57,437 bases of DNA, from NCBI GenBank assembly GCA_036511675.1, contig DATCBU010000062.1:1-57437 (forward strand), written 5' to 3'. The notes beneath the pieces are model-generated. The model saw only the letters and a program-made list of their open reading frames with translations, was not told the origin of the DNA and ran no database searches. Both the position numbers and the translations under genes were made by a program. Positions 16,781-25,445 of this stretch are shown here, in pieces. The stretch comes from Chersky-840 sp036511675. GTDB taxonomy: Bacteria > Actinomycetota > Acidimicrobiia > Acidimicrobiales > UBA8190. Position 1 is the stretch's first letter; each line of letters begins with the position of its first letter.

Positions 16781-17612
16781 GCTCCCCGAAGTCGAGACCA
16801 TCCGCCGCGACCTCGACAAAGAGGTCGTGACCCGCCGGATCAAGACGGTCGAGGTCAAGGGCAAGCGCTCGATCCGTCGCCACAAGAGCGGCCCCGAGTT
16901 CAAGACCCGCCTCGAGGGCAAGCGGGTGGCCTCGATCCGCCGCGCCGGCAAGTACCTCCTGTTGGGCCTCGACGGTGACGACGTGCTCGTGGTCCACCTC
17001 GGGATGAGCGGCCAGTTGCTGCGGGCCAAGGGGCCCAAGGACCCCCTCGACAAGCACACCCACGTCATCATCACCTTCACCCAGGGCGGGCAGCTGCGCT
17101 TCGTCGACCCCAGGACCTTCGGCGAGATGTTCGTCACCAGCACCGACGAGCTCACTGCCCAGGTGCCCGAGCTCGCCCACCTCGGCTTCGACCCCCTCGA
17201 GGACGTCATGAGCTGGTCGCGCTTCGGCCAACTCCTCGCCGAGCGGCCCACCGCCCTCAAGACGCTGCTCATGGACCAGAAGTTCGTGGCCGGCATCGGC
17301 AACATCTACTCCGACGAGATCCTCTTCGCGGCCGGGCTGCGGTATGACCGGCAGTCGAATTCGTTGAGCGCCCAGGAGATCCGTCGGCTCTACCGAGCCA
17401 TGGTGGAGACCTTGTCCGAGGCGGTCAAACATCGGGGGTCCTCGCTCGCCGACGAGCAGTACCGGGACCTCTACGGCGCCATCGGGGACTACCAAGGCCA
17501 ACACCAGGTCTACGACCGCGAGGGCCAGGCGTGCCGGCGATGCCGGAACTCCGTCGTGAAGGTGAAGGTGAACGGTCGCTCCGCGTTCTTGTGCGAGCAC
17601 TGCCAGATCTGA
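16773..17612 (+). CDS. mutM: Formamidopyrimidine-DNA glycosylase (MutM/Fpg)
   Basis: Bifunctional base-excision repair enzyme removing oxidised purines such as 8-oxoguanine. The 279-residue protein begins (M)PELPEVETIRRDLDKEV; P2 and E3 are the catalytic residues after Met removal. The helix-two-turn-helix segment includes MDQKFVAGIGNIYSDEILF, and the C-terminal zinc finger is C-x2-C-x16-C-x2-C (CRRC ... CEHC). It starts with GTG 16773, overlapping the rnc stop by eight bases. The rnc-fpg-smc order is typical of actinobacteria. Confidence 0.96.
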   Translation: MPELPEVETIRRDLDKEVVTRRIKTVEVKGKRSIRRHKSGPEFKTRLEGKRVASIRRAGKYLLLGLDGDDVLVVHLGMSGQLLRAKGPKDPLDKHTHVIITFTQGGQLRFVDPRTFGEMFVTSTDELTAQVPELAHLGFDPLEDVMSWSRFGQLLAERPTALKTLLMDQKFVAGIGNIYSDEILFAAGLRYDRQSNSLSAQEIRRLYRAMVETLSEAVKHRGSSLADEQYRDLYGAIGDYQGQHQVYDREGQACRRCRNSVVKVKVNGRSAFLCEHCQI

Positions 17613-17636
17613 GCCCCGCCGGCCCGCCGACGGGGC
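17613..17636 (+). terminator. Hairpin directly after mutM
   Basis: GCCCCG at 17613-17618 pairs with CGGGGC at 17631-17636 around a 12-base GC-rich loop, starting at the base after the mutM stop. No T-run follows. It is a probable weak terminator or RNA-stabilising hairpin between the rnc-mutM unit and smc. Confidence 0.4.
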
Positions 17637-17741
17637 CGCGCTACCCTCGCTGAGCTGCCCGTTGACGGCGCGCGCGGCCATCGTCAGGGGCCCACCCGGG
17701 TATCACCGTTTCGCCGACATCGACAGGTAGGGTGGCGACCG

Positions 17742-20700
17742 GTGTTCCTGAAGTCGCTCACCCTCAAGGGTTTCAAGTCCTTCGCGGATCCGTCCACGCT
17801 GCTCTTGGAGCCCGGCGTCACGGTCGTGGTGGGCCCCAACGGCAGCGGGAAGTCCAATGTGGTCGATGCCGTGGCGTGGGTGCTCGGCGCCCAGGGACCG
17901 CGCACGGTGCGCTCGTCGAAGATGGAAGACGTCATCTTCGCCGGCTCCGCCGACCGGCCACAGCTGGGACGGGCCGAGGTGTCGCTGACCATCGACAACC
18001 GGACCGGGAAGCTTCCGGGCGGGTTGGCGGAGATCACCATCACCCGTACCCTGTTCCGCTCCGGGGAGAGCGAGTACGCCATCAACGGCCAGCCCTGCCG
18101 GTTGCTCGACATCCAGGAGCTGCTGTCGGACTCGGGGGTGGGCCGCCAGCAGCACGTGATCGTGAGCCAGGGGCAGCTCGGTGCCATCCTCGACTCGCGT
18201 CCCGAGGACCGGCGCGCCGTCATCGAAGAAGCGGCCGGGGTCTTGAAGCATCGGCGTCGGCGCGAGCGTGCCGAACGCCGTCTGGCCGCCACCGAGGAGA
18301 ACCTGGACCGGCTCGGCGACCTGCTGCGTGAGGTCAAGCGCCAGATCCGGCCCCTCGAGCGCCAGGCCGCCTCGGCCCGCTCGCACGCGTCGCTGGCCGA
18401 AGAGCTGCGTGCGTTGCGGCTGCACCTCGTGGGTCGCGAGATCGCCGGCCTCGACAAGCGTCGCCGGTCTGCCACTGAGGAGCGCGGTCGGCTGACCCAG
18501 AGCGAGCAGACCCTCGTCGCTGCGATCACCGAGCTCGATGCCGCCGCCGAGGCCACCGCCGCCGAGCTCGCCACCCAACGCGAGGAAGATCTGGTGGTGG
18601 CGCTCACGCGCGTGCAGGGCCTGGCGGAACGGTGCCGGGGGTTGCTCGGTGTCGTGGCCGAGCGCCGCCGTTCCATTGCCCGCGCCCTCGAGGCATCGGC
18701 GGACACCGACGTCGTGTCCACCCTCGAAGCCGACGCGGCGCGCTTGACCGCTGAGCTGGCGGCGACGACCCACGAGGACGACGCCCTGGCGCCCCAGGCC
18801 GAAGAGGTCCGCCGGGCCGAGCACGCGCTGGCCAGTGACGTCGCCGCCCACGAGGCATCGTTCACCGACCTCGCCGGCCAGCACGCCGCCGAAGAGGCCT
18901 ACGCCATGGCGCGGGGTCGCATCGAGCCACTGCGCAGCGCCCTCGAACGCGAGCAGGGCGCATTGGCGCGTGCCGAACAGCGGCTGCAGGCCATCGACGT
19001 CCGCCGCCACGCCTTAGAGGCAGAAGCGACCGATCTGGCGCAACAGCTCCGTGCCATGTCGTCCGAGCACCCCAGGTCGGTTCGGCGGGCGGAGCAGCTC
19101 CATGGGGTCGCCGATGATGCCGAGCGGGGCCTGCGCGACGCCGAGGACGCGCTGCGGGGGGCCGAACGACAGCGTCACCGCCTCGAGGCCCGGGCCGAGG
19201 CCTTGGCCCGCCAGGTCGCCGACGAGAGCGCCGGGCCCGACGCCCAGGTGCTGAGCGAGGCGGCCGGTGTGCTCGGGGTCCTGAGGGACCTCGTCGACGT
19301 GGACGAGGGGTGGGTGGCCGGCTTCGAGGCCGCCGTCGGCGCCGCCCTGAGCGCCATCGTGGTGGAGGGTTCGGGAGCGGCGCGCGCCGTGCTCTCCACG
19401 TTGCACGACCGTGAGGTGGTGGGGACCGTGCTCCCCGCCACGTCGGTGGGTGCGTGGTCGTCGGGTGCGGGGAACGACGAACTCACTGATGCCGGCGGGT
19501 CGCTGCCCGAAGGTGCAGAGGTGTTGCGTCGGCACGTGCGGCCCCGGGTGCCGGCGCTGACCGGTGTCCTCGACGACCTGCTCCACGGCGTGGTGGGTGT
19601 GCGCGGCGACTGGGCCCGGGCGGTGGAAGTCGCCCTCGACCGCCCCGGGAGCGTCGTGGTCAGCACCGACGGCGACCGGTTCTCGGCCGCGGGGTGGGTG
19701 GTGCGCGCCGGGGCACACGCCTTGGCCACCCTCGCCAGTCAAGCCACGGTGGAAGCCGATATGGCGGCCGAAGCGGCCGAACGGGCGTCGAGTTTCCTGG
19801 ACCAGGCGCGCCGGCGCGCCGTGGACGCGCTGGCTCAGGCCGCTGACGCCACCCACCAGGCGGAGCGGGCCGAGGACCAGCGTCAGGCACTCGAGGTGAC
19901 CCGGGGCCGGGTGCAGTCCGAGCTCGAGCTCGCGGGCCAGGAGCTCGGCGAAGCCGATCGGCACCGCGTCGCGCTGGCCGAGCGCCTCGAGCGCGACGGT
20001 GCCCAGCTGGCCACCTTGAGCGAGAGCCTGCCCGAGCTCGAAGCGTCAGCCACCGCCGCCGCGGGTCGGCTGGCCACGGCCGACGAAGCGCGCCGGCGTC
20101 TCGAGCAGCGCCGGTCGCATGTGGCGGTGCTACGCCGGGACCTCGAGGTCAAAGTGGCGGGGCTGGTGGAGCGGCGAGCCCTCTTGAGCTCGCGCCTCGG
20201 GGACACCGAGCGCCGCTTGGCGGGGAACGTCGACGCGCGCGAGCGCGCCGGGGAGCGCCGCCGTCGTCTCGAGGCCGGCGCGTTGGCCACGGACCGGTTG
20301 GGGGCCGAGGTGCAACGACACGCCGAGCGCCTGGGCGAGCTCCTCGAGGGCCTGCGCGTCCGCCGGAGCCAGCAGCTCGACGACGTGCGGGCGGGAGGGG
20401 CTCGCCTCGAATCGTTGCGCAAGGAGCGCGCCGAAGCCGACACCCGCCTGGCCGACATCCGTCAGCGGGCCCAGCATCTCGAGCTGCAGCTGGCCGAGGC
20501 CACGGTGCGACGCGACACCGCCGTCGAAGCGCTCCGCCGTGATTTGGGGTGCGAGCCCGAAGAGGCGATGGGCGCGCCGTGCCCCGAGCTTCCCGAAGGC
20601 GAGGACCCGGCCCGACGAGCGGCGGTGGTGGAGCGGGAGCTGGCCTCGCTCGGCCCGGTCAACCCCCTGGCACTCGAAGAGTTGGGCGCGCTCGAGGAAC

Positions 20701-21281
20701 GGCACCGCTTTCTCGAGGAGCAGGTCGAGGACGTGCGCCGGGCCCGGCGGGAGCTGCACCAAGTGATCCGGGCCGTCGACGACGAGATCATGCGGGTGTT
20801 CGCGCAGGCCTTCGCCGATGTGAACGAGCACTTCCAGGTGCTCGTGGGCACGCTCTTCCCCGGGGGCACGGGTCGGTTGACCCTGACCGACGCCACCGAC
20901 CTCCTCGACACCGGCGTCGAGGTCGAGGCGCGCCCCGCCGGCAAGAACGTGCGCAAACTGTCGCTGTTGTCGGGAGGCGAGCGCTCGCTCGTGGCGTTGG
21001 CGTTCCTCTTCGCTGTGTTCCGGAGCCGCCCTTCGCCGTTCTATCTGCTCGACGAAGTCGAGGCCGCCCTCGACGACGTGAACTTGCACCGGTTCCTCGA
21101 TCTCCTCCACGAATTCCGAGGCGAGGCTCAGCTCATCATCGTGAGCCACCAGAAGAGGACCATGGAGGCGGCCGACGCCCTGTACGGCGTGACCATGACG
21201 CCGGGCGGGTCGTCGAAGGTCGTCAGCCAGAAGGTGCGGCGCGAGCCCTCCGTCGTGGAGCCGGCCCCGACCCCTGCCTGA
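17742..21281 (+). CDS. smc: Chromosome segregation SMC ATPase
   Basis: Ring-forming ATPase that with ScpA/ScpB compacts and aligns the chromosome. The 1,179 residues have the full family layout: N-terminal ATPase half with Walker A GPNGSGKSN (31-39), a long heptad coiled coil (about 170-490), the hinge domain (about 500-660, with VLGVLRDLVDVDEGWVAGFE), the returning coiled coil, and the C-terminal half with signature LSGGERSLVALAFLF and Walker B FYLLDEVEAALDDVN. It starts with GTG 17742 (MFLKSLTLKGFKSFAD), the canonical SMC beginning. No frameshift was seen. scpA/scpB are not in the window. Confidence 0.97.
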   Translation: MFLKSLTLKGFKSFADPSTLLLEPGVTVVVGPNGSGKSNVVDAVAWVLGAQGPRTVRSSKMEDVIFAGSADRPQLGRAEVSLTIDNRTGKLPGGLAEITITRTLFRSGESEYAINGQPCRLLDIQELLSDSGVGRQQHVIVSQGQLGAILDSRPEDRRAVIEEAAGVLKHRRRRERAERRLAATEENLDRLGDLLREVKRQIRPLERQAASARSHASLAEELRALRLHLVGREIAGLDKRRRSATEERGRLTQSEQTLVAAITELDAAAEATAAELATQREEDLVVALTRVQGLAERCRGLLGVVAERRRSIARALEASADTDVVSTLEADAARLTAELAATTHEDDALAPQAEEVRRAEHALASDVAAHEASFTDLAGQHAAEEAYAMARGRIEPLRSALEREQGALARAEQRLQAIDVRRHALEAEATDLAQQLRAMSSEHPRSVRRAEQLHGVADDAERGLRDAEDALRGAERQRHRLEARAEALARQVADESAGPDAQVLSEAAGVLGVLRDLVDVDEGWVAGFEAAVGAALSAIVVEGSGAARAVLSTLHDREVVGTVLPATSVGAWSSGAGNDELTDAGGSLPEGAEVLRRHVRPRVPALTGVLDDLLHGVVGVRGDWARAVEVALDRPGSVVVSTDGDRFSAAGWVVRAGAHALATLASQATVEADMAAEAAERASSFLDQARRRAVDALAQAADATHQAERAEDQRQALEVTRGRVQSELELAGQELGEADRHRVALAERLERDGAQLATLSESLPELEASATAAAGRLATADEARRRLEQRRSHVAVLRRDLEVKVAGLVERRALLSSRLGDTERRLAGNVDARERAGERRRRLEAGALATDRLGAEVQRHAERLGELLEGLRVRRSQQLDDVRAGGARLESLRKERAEADTRLADIRQRAQHLELQLAEATVRRDTAVEALRRDLGCEPEEAMGAPCPELPEGEDPARRAAVVERELASLGPVNPLALEELGALEERHRFLEEQVEDVRRARRELHQVIRAVDDEIMRVFAQAFADVNEHFQVLVGTLFPGGTGRLTLTDATDLLDTGVEVEARPAGKNVRKLSLLSGGERSLVALAFLFAVFRSRPSPFYLLDEVEAALDDVNLHRFLDLLHEFRGEAQLIIVSHQKRTMEAADALYGVTMTPGGSSKVVSQKVRREPSVVEPAPTPA

Positions 21282-21282
21282 G

Positions 21283-21299
21283 CCGCGCCGTTGGCGCGG
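21283..21299 (+). terminator. Hairpin directly after smc
   Basis: Perfect seven-base inverted repeat CCGCGCC / GGCGCGG with a three-base loop, beginning two bases after the smc stop. There is no T-run. It is a likely partial terminator between smc and ftsY, 55 bases ahead of the ftsY start. Confidence 0.45.
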
Positions 21300-21353
21300 T
21301 AGTGGTGGCCACGACCCCGTCGCCCGGCACCGGCCCCGTTAGGCTGCGACGCC

Positions 21354-22481
21354 ATGCTCGCCCTCTGGATCGTCCTGGCTGTGGTCCTGGTCACGCTCGT
21401 CGTGGGCCTGGTCGTGGCCGTTCCCCGGCGCCGAAGGGGTCGCCTCGGTCGGGGGGAAGTGCCTTCCGCAGCGGTGGCACCGGTGACGGCCCCGGCCCCG
21501 GCGGCGGTGCCGGCACCCCCGACCCCTGAACCCCTCGAAGCCGAATCACCCGATGCGGGTCCCGAGACCGACGTTGGTGCCGCGCCCGAGCTGCGAGAGC
21601 GGATGGGCAAGACCCGCGGCCTGTTCTCGGGGTACGTGCGGTCGCTGCGGAGCCGTTCCTCGGTCGACGACCAGGCCTGGGACGATCTCGAAGAGGCCCT
21701 GCTGCGAGCCGACGTCGGTGTGGCTACCACCACAGCCCTGCTCGAGGACCTGCGCGCCCGCGTGCGCGACGGCGAGTTGCGCGGCGCCGAGGCCGTGGTG
21801 GCGGCGTTGCGAGAGGACCTGCGCCGCTCCCTCGACACCACCGACGGCAACGGACTGGCCTTCGACACCGAGGGTCCTTGTGTGTGGCTCTTCGTCGGCG
21901 TGAACGGTGTGGGCAAGACCACCACCATCGGCAAGGTCGCCCGCCGCGAGAAGGCTGCGGGCCGCTCGGTATTGCTTGCTGCCGGCGACACCTTCAGAGC
22001 GGCGGCCGCCGAGCAACTCGAGCATTGGGCGCAGCGCACCGGCGTCGAGATCGTGCGCGGCGCCGAGGGCGGCGACCCCAGTGCCGTGGTCTTCGACGCG
22101 GTGCAGCGCGCCCAGGCACGCGGCAACGACCTGGTTCTGGCCGACACGGCGGGACGACTCCACACCAAGGTGAACCTGGTCGAGGAGTTGAAGAAGATCC
22201 GCCGGGTGGCGGACCGACCGCCCGGACACGTCACCGAAGTCTTGCTCGTCCTCGACGCCACCACCGGGCAGAACGGGCTGACCCAGGCGCGCCAGTTTCT
22301 GGACGCCGTCGGGGTCACCGGTGTCGTGCTGACCAAGCTCGACGGGTCGGCCAAAGGCGGGATCGTCATCGCCATCCAGCGCGAGCTCGGCCTGCCCGTG
22401 AAGCTCGTCGGCCTGGGGGAAGGTCCCGACGACCTGGTGCCCTTCGACGCCGACGAGTTCGTCGCCGCCCTGTTCGACTAA
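21354..22481 (+). CDS. ftsY: Signal recognition particle receptor FtsY
   Basis: Membrane-bound GTPase receptor for SRP-ribosome complexes. The 375-residue protein starts with a true membrane helix (residues 2-24, LALWIVLAVVLVTLVVGLVVA), then a basic cluster, a proline/alanine/glutamate-rich linker, the N domain and the G domain: P-loop GVNGVGKTTTIGK near 183, DTFRAAAAEQL, DTAGRLHTKVNL and TKLDGSAKGG. The N-terminal anchor is typical for actinobacterial FtsY. It lies directly before ffh, pairing receptor and targeting GTPase. Confidence 0.96.
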   Translation: MLALWIVLAVVLVTLVVGLVVAVPRRRRGRLGRGEVPSAAVAPVTAPAPAAVPAPPTPEPLEAESPDAGPETDVGAAPELRERMGKTRGLFSGYVRSLRSRSSVDDQAWDDLEEALLRADVGVATTTALLEDLRARVRDGELRGAEAVVAALREDLRRSLDTTDGNGLAFDTEGPCVWLFVGVNGVGKTTTIGKVARREKAAGRSVLLAAGDTFRAAAAEQLEHWAQRTGVEIVRGAEGGDPSAVVFDAVQRAQARGNDLVLADTAGRLHTKVNLVEELKKIRRVADRPPGHVTEVLLVLDATTGQNGLTQARQFLDAVGVTGVVLTKLDGSAKGGIVIAIQRELGLPVKLVGLGEGPDDLVPFDADEFVAALFD

Positions 22482-22572
22482 TCCCACTCGACCAACCCCG
22501 TCGACAGACCCCGTTCGTCGAAGTCGCAGGGGACCGGGCTCGGTCCCGGCGCCCGGTAGCCTGAGCTTCCGC

Positions 22573-24087
22573 ATGTTCGACGCACTCTCCGACCGCCTCG
22601 AGGGGATCCTCGGCCGTCTCCGCAGCCGGGGTCGGCTGAGCGACGCCGATGTCGACGAGGCGCTGCGCGAGATCCGCACCGCGCTCCTCGAGGCCGACGT
22701 CGATGTCGGCGTGGCCCGTTCGCTGGTGGACGGGATCCGGGCCCGGGTCGTCGGCGAAGACCTCTCCAAGAGCCTGAGCCCGGGCCAGCAGGTGGTCAAG
22801 GCGGTCCACGATCAGCTCGTCGAGGTGCTCGGGGGGGAGACGCTGCGTCTGTCCTATGCCTCGGCACCACCGACGGTCGTCCTCCTCGCCGGCCTGCAGG
22901 GATCGGGCAAGACCACCACGTCGGCCAAGCTGGCGCGGTGGTTCCGTCAGCAGGGGCGCAACCCTTTGCTCGTGGGGGCCGACCTCCAGCGGCCCGCCGC
23001 CGTCGAGCAATTGCGGATCCTGGGTGAGCAGGCCGGTGTCCCGGTCTTCAGCGAGCCCACCGATCCCGTGGCGGTCGCCGCCGGCGGCCTGCGCGAGGCC
23101 CAACGCCTCGGACGCGACGTGCTCATCGTGGACACCGCCGGCCGCCTGGCCATCGACGAGGCGCTCATGGACGAGGTGCGACGCGTCTCGAGCGCGGTGT
23201 CACCCCACTACACGTTCCTGGTCATCGACGCCATGACCGGGCAGGACGCCGTGGCCACGGCCCGTGCCTTCCACGACGCGCTGGCACTCGACGGCGTGAT
23301 CCTGACCAAGCTCGACGGCGATGCGCGCGGCGGTGCCGCGCTGAGTGTGAAGGAGGTGGTGGGACGGCCCATCGCCTTCGCCTCCACCGGTGAGCGCCTG
23401 GCCGACTTCGACCTCTTTCACCCCGATCGCATGGCGAGCCGCATCCTGGGCATGGGCGACGTGCTCACGCTCATCGAACAGGCCGAGCGCGAGTTCGACC
23501 ACGACGTGGCCGCCGAAGGCGCCACCCGGCTGCTCGAGGGACGCTTCACCCTCGAGGACTTCTTGTCGCAGCTCCAACAGGTGAAGAAGCTTGGATCGCT
23601 CGGCGGCCTCTTGGCGCTCATGCCCGGTGTGCCCAAGGAGGTCAAGCAGAACGCCAACATCGACGACGGCCAGGTGGCCCAGGTCGAGGCGATCATCCGT
23701 TCCATGACGCGGCGCGAGCGGGCCGAGCCCGGGGCCATCGACGGCTCGAGGCGGTCCCGCATCGCGCGGGGGAGCGGGACCACCTCCCAGGACGTGAACC
23801 AGCTGCTGCGCCAGTTCAAAGAGGCCCAGCAGCTCATGCGGTCCCCGGGCATGCTCGGGGGGATGATGGGCGGAGGCGCCAAGGGCAAGCTGGCCCAGGC
23901 CCTGGCCGAGCGCATGGGCGACGGGTCGGACCCTGGAGTCCCGGGATTGGACTCCCTGAGTACCGGAGCCTGGGGCTCTGAGCGCGCCGTGCCGGGACTC
24001 GGCTCCGGCGCTGGCGGCGCCAAGGGGCGCCCCGGCTCGAAGAAGAAGAAGGGCGGCCGGGTCACCCCCAAGGGCGGCGGGCGCTAG
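22573..24087 (+). CDS. ffh: Signal recognition particle protein Ffh (SRP54)
   Basis: GTPase that binds signal peptides and SRP RNA. The 504 residues include the N domain (MFDALSDRLEGILGRLRSRG), P-loop GLQGSGKTTTSAKL near 106, DTAGRLAIDEALMDE, TKLDGDARGG, and a methionine-rich M domain near the C terminus (MLGGMMGGGAKGKL). A C-terminal tail of about 45 residues is glycine/serine-rich and ends in a lysine run (KKKKGG), longer than in many Ffh proteins. It starts with ATG. No SRP RNA gene could be recognised nearby. Confidence 0.96.
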   Translation: MFDALSDRLEGILGRLRSRGRLSDADVDEALREIRTALLEADVDVGVARSLVDGIRARVVGEDLSKSLSPGQQVVKAVHDQLVEVLGGETLRLSYASAPPTVVLLAGLQGSGKTTTSAKLARWFRQQGRNPLLVGADLQRPAAVEQLRILGEQAGVPVFSEPTDPVAVAAGGLREAQRLGRDVLIVDTAGRLAIDEALMDEVRRVSSAVSPHYTFLVIDAMTGQDAVATARAFHDALALDGVILTKLDGDARGGAALSVKEVVGRPIAFASTGERLADFDLFHPDRMASRILGMGDVLTLIEQAEREFDHDVAAEGATRLLEGRFTLEDFLSQLQQVKKLGSLGGLLALMPGVPKEVKQNANIDDGQVAQVEAIIRSMTRRERAEPGAIDGSRRSRIARGSGTTSQDVNQLLRQFKEAQQLMRSPGMLGGMMGGGAKGKLAQALAERMGDGSDPGVPGLDSLSTGAWGSERAVPGLGSGAGGAKGRPGSKKKKGGRVTPKGGGR

Positions 24088-24094
24088 TCAGGCA

Positions 24095-24111
24095 CGGCGG
24101 GGGCCCCGCCG
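24095..24111 (+). terminator. Short GC palindrome between ffh and rpsP
   Basis: CGGCGGG at 24095-24101 pairs with CCCGCCG at 24105-24111 around three bases, just after the ffh stop. It could be a terminator or part of a control structure in the 145-base leader before rpsP. The rest of that gap shows nothing else recognisable. Confidence 0.35.
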
Positions 24112-24232
24112 AGCGGCTCAGGGCGAGCCCGGGGGCCATGTTTCGACCCCCATGCCGGCGGCAGGCCACAATAGGAGGTCCGTGCACCTCGAGTCCGAGG
24201 CCGGCACGACGAGGAAGGCAGGGGAACAGACG

Positions 24233-24514
24233 GTGGCAGTGAAGCTCCGCCTCATGCGGATGGGCAAGAAGAAGCAGCCGACCTATCGCGTCGTGGCGGC
24301 CGACAGCCGCTCGCCCCGAGACGGCCGGTTCATCGAGATCGTGGGGACCTACGCGCCCCGGGGTCGTTCCACGGCCGAGCCCGACGCCATTGTCAACATC
24401 GACAACGACAAGGCCCTCAAATGGCTGCGCCAGGGGGCCCAGGCCACCGAGCGGGTCGAGAAGCTCCTGCGCAGCTCCGGTGCCTGGGACGAATTCAAGC
24501 CGGGTTCGAAGTGA
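24233..24514 (+). CDS. rpsP: 30S ribosomal protein S16
   Basis: A 93-residue S16. It starts at GTG 24233 with MAVKLRLMRMGKKKQPTYRV, the family start; upstream in-frame codons to 24152 are not S16-like and are rejected. An AGGGGAAC ribosome site lies about eight bases upstream. It contains VAADSRSPRDGRFIEIVGTY, the conserved S16 segment. The stop overlaps the khpA GTG (GTGA). The rpsP-khpA-rimM-trmD-rplS operon is intact. Confidence 0.96.
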   Translation: MAVKLRLMRMGKKKQPTYRVVAADSRSPRDGRFIEIVGTYAPRGRSTAEPDAIVNIDNDKALKWLRQGAQATERVEKLLRSSGAWDEFKPGSK

Positions 24515-24927
24515 CCGAGGCGGGCCTCGACGACATGGGCAACGTGAACGCCGATGACGGGGTCGACGAGAACGGGGTCGACGAGAACGAGGTCGACGAC
24601 GACGGTGGCAACGACGACGGTGGCAACGACGTGGACGACATGGCGGGCAACCGGGTCGACGACATGGCGGGCAACAGGGTCGAGGGTGGCAGCGCCCGGG
24701 CTGTGCTCGACTACATCGCCCGCTCCCTCGCCGGGGAGCCCGACGCCGTGGTGGTCGAGACCGACGAGTCCAGTCGCGGCGTGCGCTTCCGTATCCATGT
24801 GGCCCCCGGCGACATGGGTCGCATGATCGGCCGCCGTGGCCGCGTGGCCCAGGCCATCCGCACCGTGGTGCGGGTGGCGGGATCGCGCGAAGGGGTGGAC
24901 ACCAACGTCGACTTCGTCGACGACTGA
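24511..24927 (+). CDS. khpA: KH-domain RNA-binding protein KhpA with acidic repeat extension
   Basis: Small RNA chaperone of the KhpA/YlqC family, usually about 75-80 residues. The KH core is at residues ~57-138: SARAVLDYIARSLAGEPDAV, then GRMIGRRGRVAQAIRTVVRV with the RNA-binding GxxG loop (IGRRGR). From GTG 24511 (overlapping the rpsP stop) the protein is 138 residues, with an unusual ~56-residue acidic, Asp/Asn/Gly-rich leader made of repeated units. ATG 24535 or an ATG inside the repeats (24664) could be the real start, but GTGA coupling favours 24511. The function of the leader is unknown. Confidence 0.88.
   Translation: MTEAGLDDMGNVNADDGVDENGVDENEVDDDGGNDDGGNDVDDMAGNRVDDMAGNRVEGGSARAVLDYIARSLAGEPDAVVVETDESSRGVRFRIHVAPGDMGRMIGRRGRVAQAIRTVVRVAGSREGVDTNVDFVDD
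24559..24678 (+). repeat. Three successive tandem duplications in the khpA leader
   Basis: A 15-base unit occurs twice at 24559-24588 (encoding GVDEN), another 15-base unit twice at 24598-24627 (encoding DDGGN), and a 24-base unit twice at 24631-24678 (encoding VDDMAGNR). All keep the reading frame. They look like recent slippage or duplication events in a disordered acidic region. Confidence 0.85.
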
Positions 24928-24970
24928 CGATCCCCGACCTGACCCCCGTCGCACGACGGGTGCCGAGGGT

Positions 24971-25435
24971 TTGCTCGAGGTCGGTCGCGTCGGCAAGCCC
25001 CACGGACTGACCGGTGAGGTGGTGGTGACCTTGGTCAGCAACCGCCCCGAGCGGGTGGTGGTGGGGTCCACGTTTCTGACCGACGACGGCGAGTTGCGCA
25101 TCGAGGCGTCTCGTCCCTTTACCGACAAGTGGCTCATGACCTTCGCCGGCATCGACAGCCGGGAGCAGGCCGAGGCGCTGCGCGGGACCGTCCTGCGGGG
25201 GCGCCCCCTCGAGGACGAGAACGCCTGGTGGGTCCACGAGCTCATCGGGGCCGAGGTGGTCGACCTCGTAGGTGCCCATCTCGGCAACGTGGCCGGCGTG
25301 CTCGCCAACCCCGCCAGTGACCTGCTCGAGCTCGACGGGGGAGCATTGGTGCCCCTGCGGTTCGTGGTCAAGCGGGGCGCGGGGCGCGTGGTCGTCGACG
25401 TCCCGGCGGGCCTGTTCGATCTCCCCGATCGCTAG
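24971..25435 (+). CDS. rimM: Ribosome maturation factor RimM
   Basis: Assists 30S subunit maturation by binding S19. The start is TTG 24971: MLEVGRVGKPHGLTGEVVV begins with the conserved RimM motif, and no ATG or GTG lies in frame for 130 bases upstream except ATG 24836 deep in khpA. The resulting 154 residues include the N-terminal barrel and the C-terminal PRC-barrel (WWVHELIGAEVVDLVGAHLG, LVPLRFVVKRGAGRVVVDVP). A GAGGG precedes the TTG very closely, so initiation may be weak. The gap after khpA is 43 bases. Confidence 0.93.
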   Translation: MLEVGRVGKPHGLTGEVVVTLVSNRPERVVVGSTFLTDDGELRIEASRPFTDKWLMTFAGIDSREQAEALRGTVLRGRPLEDENAWWVHELIGAEVVDLVGAHLGNVAGVLANPASDLLELDGGALVPLRFVVKRGAGRVVVDVPAGLFDLPDR

Positions 25436-25445
25436 GGGCGCCGAC

